This document shows, in pieces, positions 4,766-6,724 of a stretch of DNA of 6,724 bases (position 1 is its first letter; each line of letters starts with the position of its first letter). Location of the stretch: contig CAAGJV010000082.1 of the NCBI GenBank assembly GCA_900770205.1, forward strand, positions 1 to 6,724. Direction: 5' to 3'. The position numbers and the translations under genes were made by a program. The stretch comes from Desulfovibrionaceae bacterium (lineage in GTDB: Bacteria; Desulfobacterota; Desulfovibrionia; Desulfovibrionales; Desulfovibrionaceae). A model generated the notes under the pieces. That model did not search any database and was not told the origin of the DNA. It saw only the letters and a program-made list of their open reading frames with translations.

Positions 4766-5869
4766 ATGAAATTTGTGGACGAAGCCACTATTCAGGTAAA
4801 GGCCGGTAAGGGCGGGAACGGGTGCGTATCGTTCCGCCGTGAAAAATTCGTACCCAAGGGCGGCCCCGACGGGGGAAACGGAGGCGATGGCGGCAATGTG
4901 TATGCCAGGGCCTCCCATAGATTGTACAGCCTGTACGACTTCCGCCTTAAGCGCATTTACGAGGCACCCAATGGCCAGGGAGGCATGGGCAGCCAGTGCG
5001 ATGGGCATAAGGGGGAAGATCTTATTATCGAACTGCCTGCAGGTACGCAGCTTTATGAACGCACCGGAGAGGGTGAAGCCCTTTTTGCCGACATTTCCGA
5101 CCCTGAAAAGCTTGTTCTGCTTGCCGCCGGAGGCCGTGGAGGCAAGGGCAACGAACATTTCAAGTCTTCCACCATGCGGGCTCCGCGCTTTGCCCAGAAG
5201 GGAGAGCCGGGGGAAGAGAGAACTTTCCGGCTTGAACTGAAAATACTGGCCGATGCCGGCCTCCTTGGCCTGCCCAATGCCGGGAAATCCACCTTTCTTT
5301 CCCGTGTTTCTGCTGCAAGGCCAAAAATCGCCGATTACCCGTTTACCACGCTGACGCCGAACCTTGGCGTTCTTATCGATGAATGGGAACCAGACCGGCG
5401 TATGGTTATTGCCGATATCCCCGGACTTATTGAAGGTGCGCATGCCGGTCAGGGGCTGGGGGATCGTTTTCTCCGGCATGTGGAGCGCACCCGTTTTCTG
5501 GTGCATATTCTCAGTGTGGAAGATGTTGACCTTAACGCAGAGAACCCATGGGGAGGGTTCGACCTTATCAATGAGGAGCTTTCCCAGTTCGATCCTGAGC
5601 TTGCTAGGCGCAGGCAGATTGAAGTGGTGAATAAGATAGACCTGCGCAGCGATGAGGAACTTTCGGCCCTGAAGGCCAGAGCAAAGGCTGATGGCCGCGA
5701 TATCGTTTTTGTTTCCGCCCGTGAAGAGAGAGGCCTGGAAGAGCTGGTGAAGCGGATGTGGAAGTTGAGAGACGAGCTGGAAATCAACTCGCCCTTCGTC
5801 CACTATCAGGATGAAGTGGTTGTTGATGAAGAATTCCCCGACATAGAAGTGATATGGACACGCGAATAA
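4766..5869 (+). CDS. obgE: Ribosome-assembly GTPase Obg (CgtA)
   Basis: Obg is an essential GTPase that joins 50S assembly and links it to stress and cell-cycle control. The 367-residue product has the Gly-rich Obg fold at about 1-158 (VKAGKGGNGCVSFRREKFVPKGG, GGNGGDGGNV, AAGGRGGKGN) and a G domain at about 159-335. The G1 motif is GLPNAGKST (168-176), the G2 region FTTLTPN (193-199), G3 DIPGLIEGA (217-225), G4 NKID (289-292) and G5 SA (317-318). The C-terminus is a short tail ending IEVIWTRE; the OCT domain of some Gram-positive Obg proteins is absent, which I regard as normal for this lineage. The start at 4766 has GAGG (4755-4758) seven bases upstream. It follows rpmA after a strong terminator, with no clear promoter of its own, and overlaps proB by one base. 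Confidence 0.97.
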   Translation: MKFVDEATIQVKAGKGGNGCVSFRREKFVPKGGPDGGNGGDGGNVYARASHRLYSLYDFRLKRIYEAPNGQGGMGSQCDGHKGEDLIIELPAGTQLYERTGEGEALFADISDPEKLVLLAAGGRGGKGNEHFKSSTMRAPRFAQKGEPGEERTFRLELKILADAGLLGLPNAGKSTFLSRVSAARPKIADYPFTTLTPNLGVLIDEWEPDRRMVIADIPGLIEGAHAGQGLGDRFLRHVERTRFLVHILSVEDVDLNAENPWGGFDLINEELSQFDPELARRRQIEVVNKIDLRSDEELSALKARAKADGRDIVFVSAREERGLEELVKRMWKLRDELEINSPFVHYQDEVVVDEEFPDIEVIWTRE

Positions 5870-6724
5870 TGGATACTAACCGAGAAAAACTTCTGGGAGC
5901 GACGCATACCCTTGTGGTTAAAGTGGGGAGCGCCGTTCTTACCACGCCGGAGGGGCTGCATCTTTCTGTTCTGTATAATCTGGTAGAGCAGCTTTCGCGA
6001 CTTGTCCGCAGGGGGCAGCGGGTATGCCTTGTCAGCTCCGGCGCCGTAGCTGCCGGAAGAACGGCTCTGCCCGATCATGGCCGCAGGGCGGAGGGTATTT
6101 CCGGCAAGCAGGCGCTGGCTGCCATAGGGCAGGGATGCCTTATGAGGGAATATGAGCATGCCTTTGCCTCGCAGGGGCTGCTGTGCGCGCAGGTACTTCT
6201 TACAAGGGACGATCTGCGCAGCCGCACGCGCTTCCTCAATGCCCGAAACACCTTTATGAACCTTCTTGACTGGGGTGTTGTTCCCATTGTGAATGAAAAC
6301 GACACCGTGGCGGTGCAGGAACTGAAGTTCGGCGATAACGACCAGCTGGCCAGCCTTCTTCTTAATCTTGTGGAAGCAGATCTTTATATCAACCTTACCA
6401 GCGCCTCCGGCGTGCTTGCCGCAAACCCGGAAACAGCCCTGCCGGGGGAAAACATTCCCTATCTTGAAAAAATAGACAATATTGCCGAACTAGATATAGA
6501 AGCGCTCTGCGGCGCAAAAACAAGCGTGGGAACGGGAGGCATGCGCTCCAAGCTCATGGCTGCACGGCGTGCCGCCCAGCTTGGCGTGCCAACGCTTATT
6601 CTCCCCGGGCGCAGCCCGGATATTCTCGACAGGGTGTTTTCCGGCGAGAATATAGGCACATGGGTGTGCCCGGCCGAACAGGCCGTTTCCCGCCGGAAAT
6701 ACTGGATGGCCTATCAGTCTGATC
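5869..6724 (+). CDS. proB: Glutamate 5-kinase, C-terminus cut by window end
   Basis: ProB phosphorylates L-glutamate with ATP, the first and usually feedback-controlled step of proline synthesis. 285 codons are present, covering the whole amino-acid kinase domain: LVVKVGSAVLT (K18), LVSSGAVAAGR (54-64), KQALAAIGQG (80-89), TRFLNARNT (120-128), VNENDTVA (141-148), FGDNDQLASL (154-163) and GTGGMRSKLMAARRA (221-235, K228). These match E. coli K10, D137, D148-N149-D150 and K217. The loop that reads LLTD in E. coli (T169, D170) is NLTS here, with S178 replacing the Asp. The sequence stops at MAYQSD, in the linker before the PUA domain found in many ProB proteins, so its presence is unknown. The ATG overlaps the obgE stop (TAATG), with no obvious SD, suggesting translational coupling. 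Confidence 0.95.
   Translation, partial: MDTNREKLLGATHTLVVKVGSAVLTTPEGLHLSVLYNLVEQLSRLVRRGQRVCLVSSGAVAAGRTALPDHGRRAEGISGKQALAAIGQGCLMREYEHAFASQGLLCAQVLLTRDDLRSRTRFLNARNTFMNLLDWGVVPIVNENDTVAVQELKFGDNDQLASLLLNLVEADLYINLTSASGVLAANPETALPGENIPYLEKIDNIAELDIEALCGAKTSVGTGGMRSKLMAARRAAQLGVPTLILPGRSPDILDRVFSGENIGTWVCPAEQAVSRRKYWMAYQSD

Noticed and set aside
4355..5803. A 482-codon minus-strand open frame opposite rpmA and obgE
   Set aside because: It runs across two confident plus-strand genes and the terminator between them, with no SD or recognisable domain.

Overview
The window looks like ordinary chromosomal DNA from a Gram-negative bacterium of the Desulfovibrio type (Desulfovibrionaceae or a close relative). 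This rests on the gene order rplU-rpmA-obgE-proB, which I recall from Desulfovibrio genomes, and on the protein styles: Obg without a C-terminal OCT extension, GroEL with a GGM tail, and a 150-residue two-CBS protein. It is an inference from memory of the families, not a database match. I see no mobile element, CRISPR array, tRNA or rRNA.

Left part, minus strand: positions 1362 down to 116 hold a two-gene unit. The first gene encodes a stand-alone CBS-pair protein and has a clear SD and a near-consensus sigma70-type promoter. It overlaps by 4 bases an unrecognised, very hydrophobic multi-pass membrane protein. No terminator follows, and a further minus-strand gene may begin at the window's left edge. 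From 1363 to 1715 lies a divergent control region. Its AT-rich core separates the CBS promoter from a groE leader with direct and inverted repeats.

Middle, plus strand: groES (1716-1997) and groEL (2027-3661) form the classical chaperonin operon, closed by two tandem hairpins, the second a textbook intrinsic terminator. A stretch of about 300 bases with a candidate promoter and several short inverted repeats then leads into rplU (L21) and rpmA (L27), which are followed by a strong intrinsic terminator.

Right part: obgE (ribosome-assembly GTPase) and proB (glutamate 5-kinase, cut by the window's right end) overlap at a TAATG junction and are probably translationally coupled. The window therefore combines protein folding, large-subunit ribosomal proteins and their assembly GTPase, and the first step of proline synthesis.

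I found no convincing new multi-gene system. The points most worth a second look are a possible two-state RNA leader ahead of groES that could mask or expose its SD, a Ser in place of the usual Asp in a nucleotide-binding loop of ProB, the structured rplU leader, the strong terminator inside the usual rplU-rpmA-obgE cluster, and the tight coupling of a CBS nucleotide-sensor-type protein to an unknown membrane protein.
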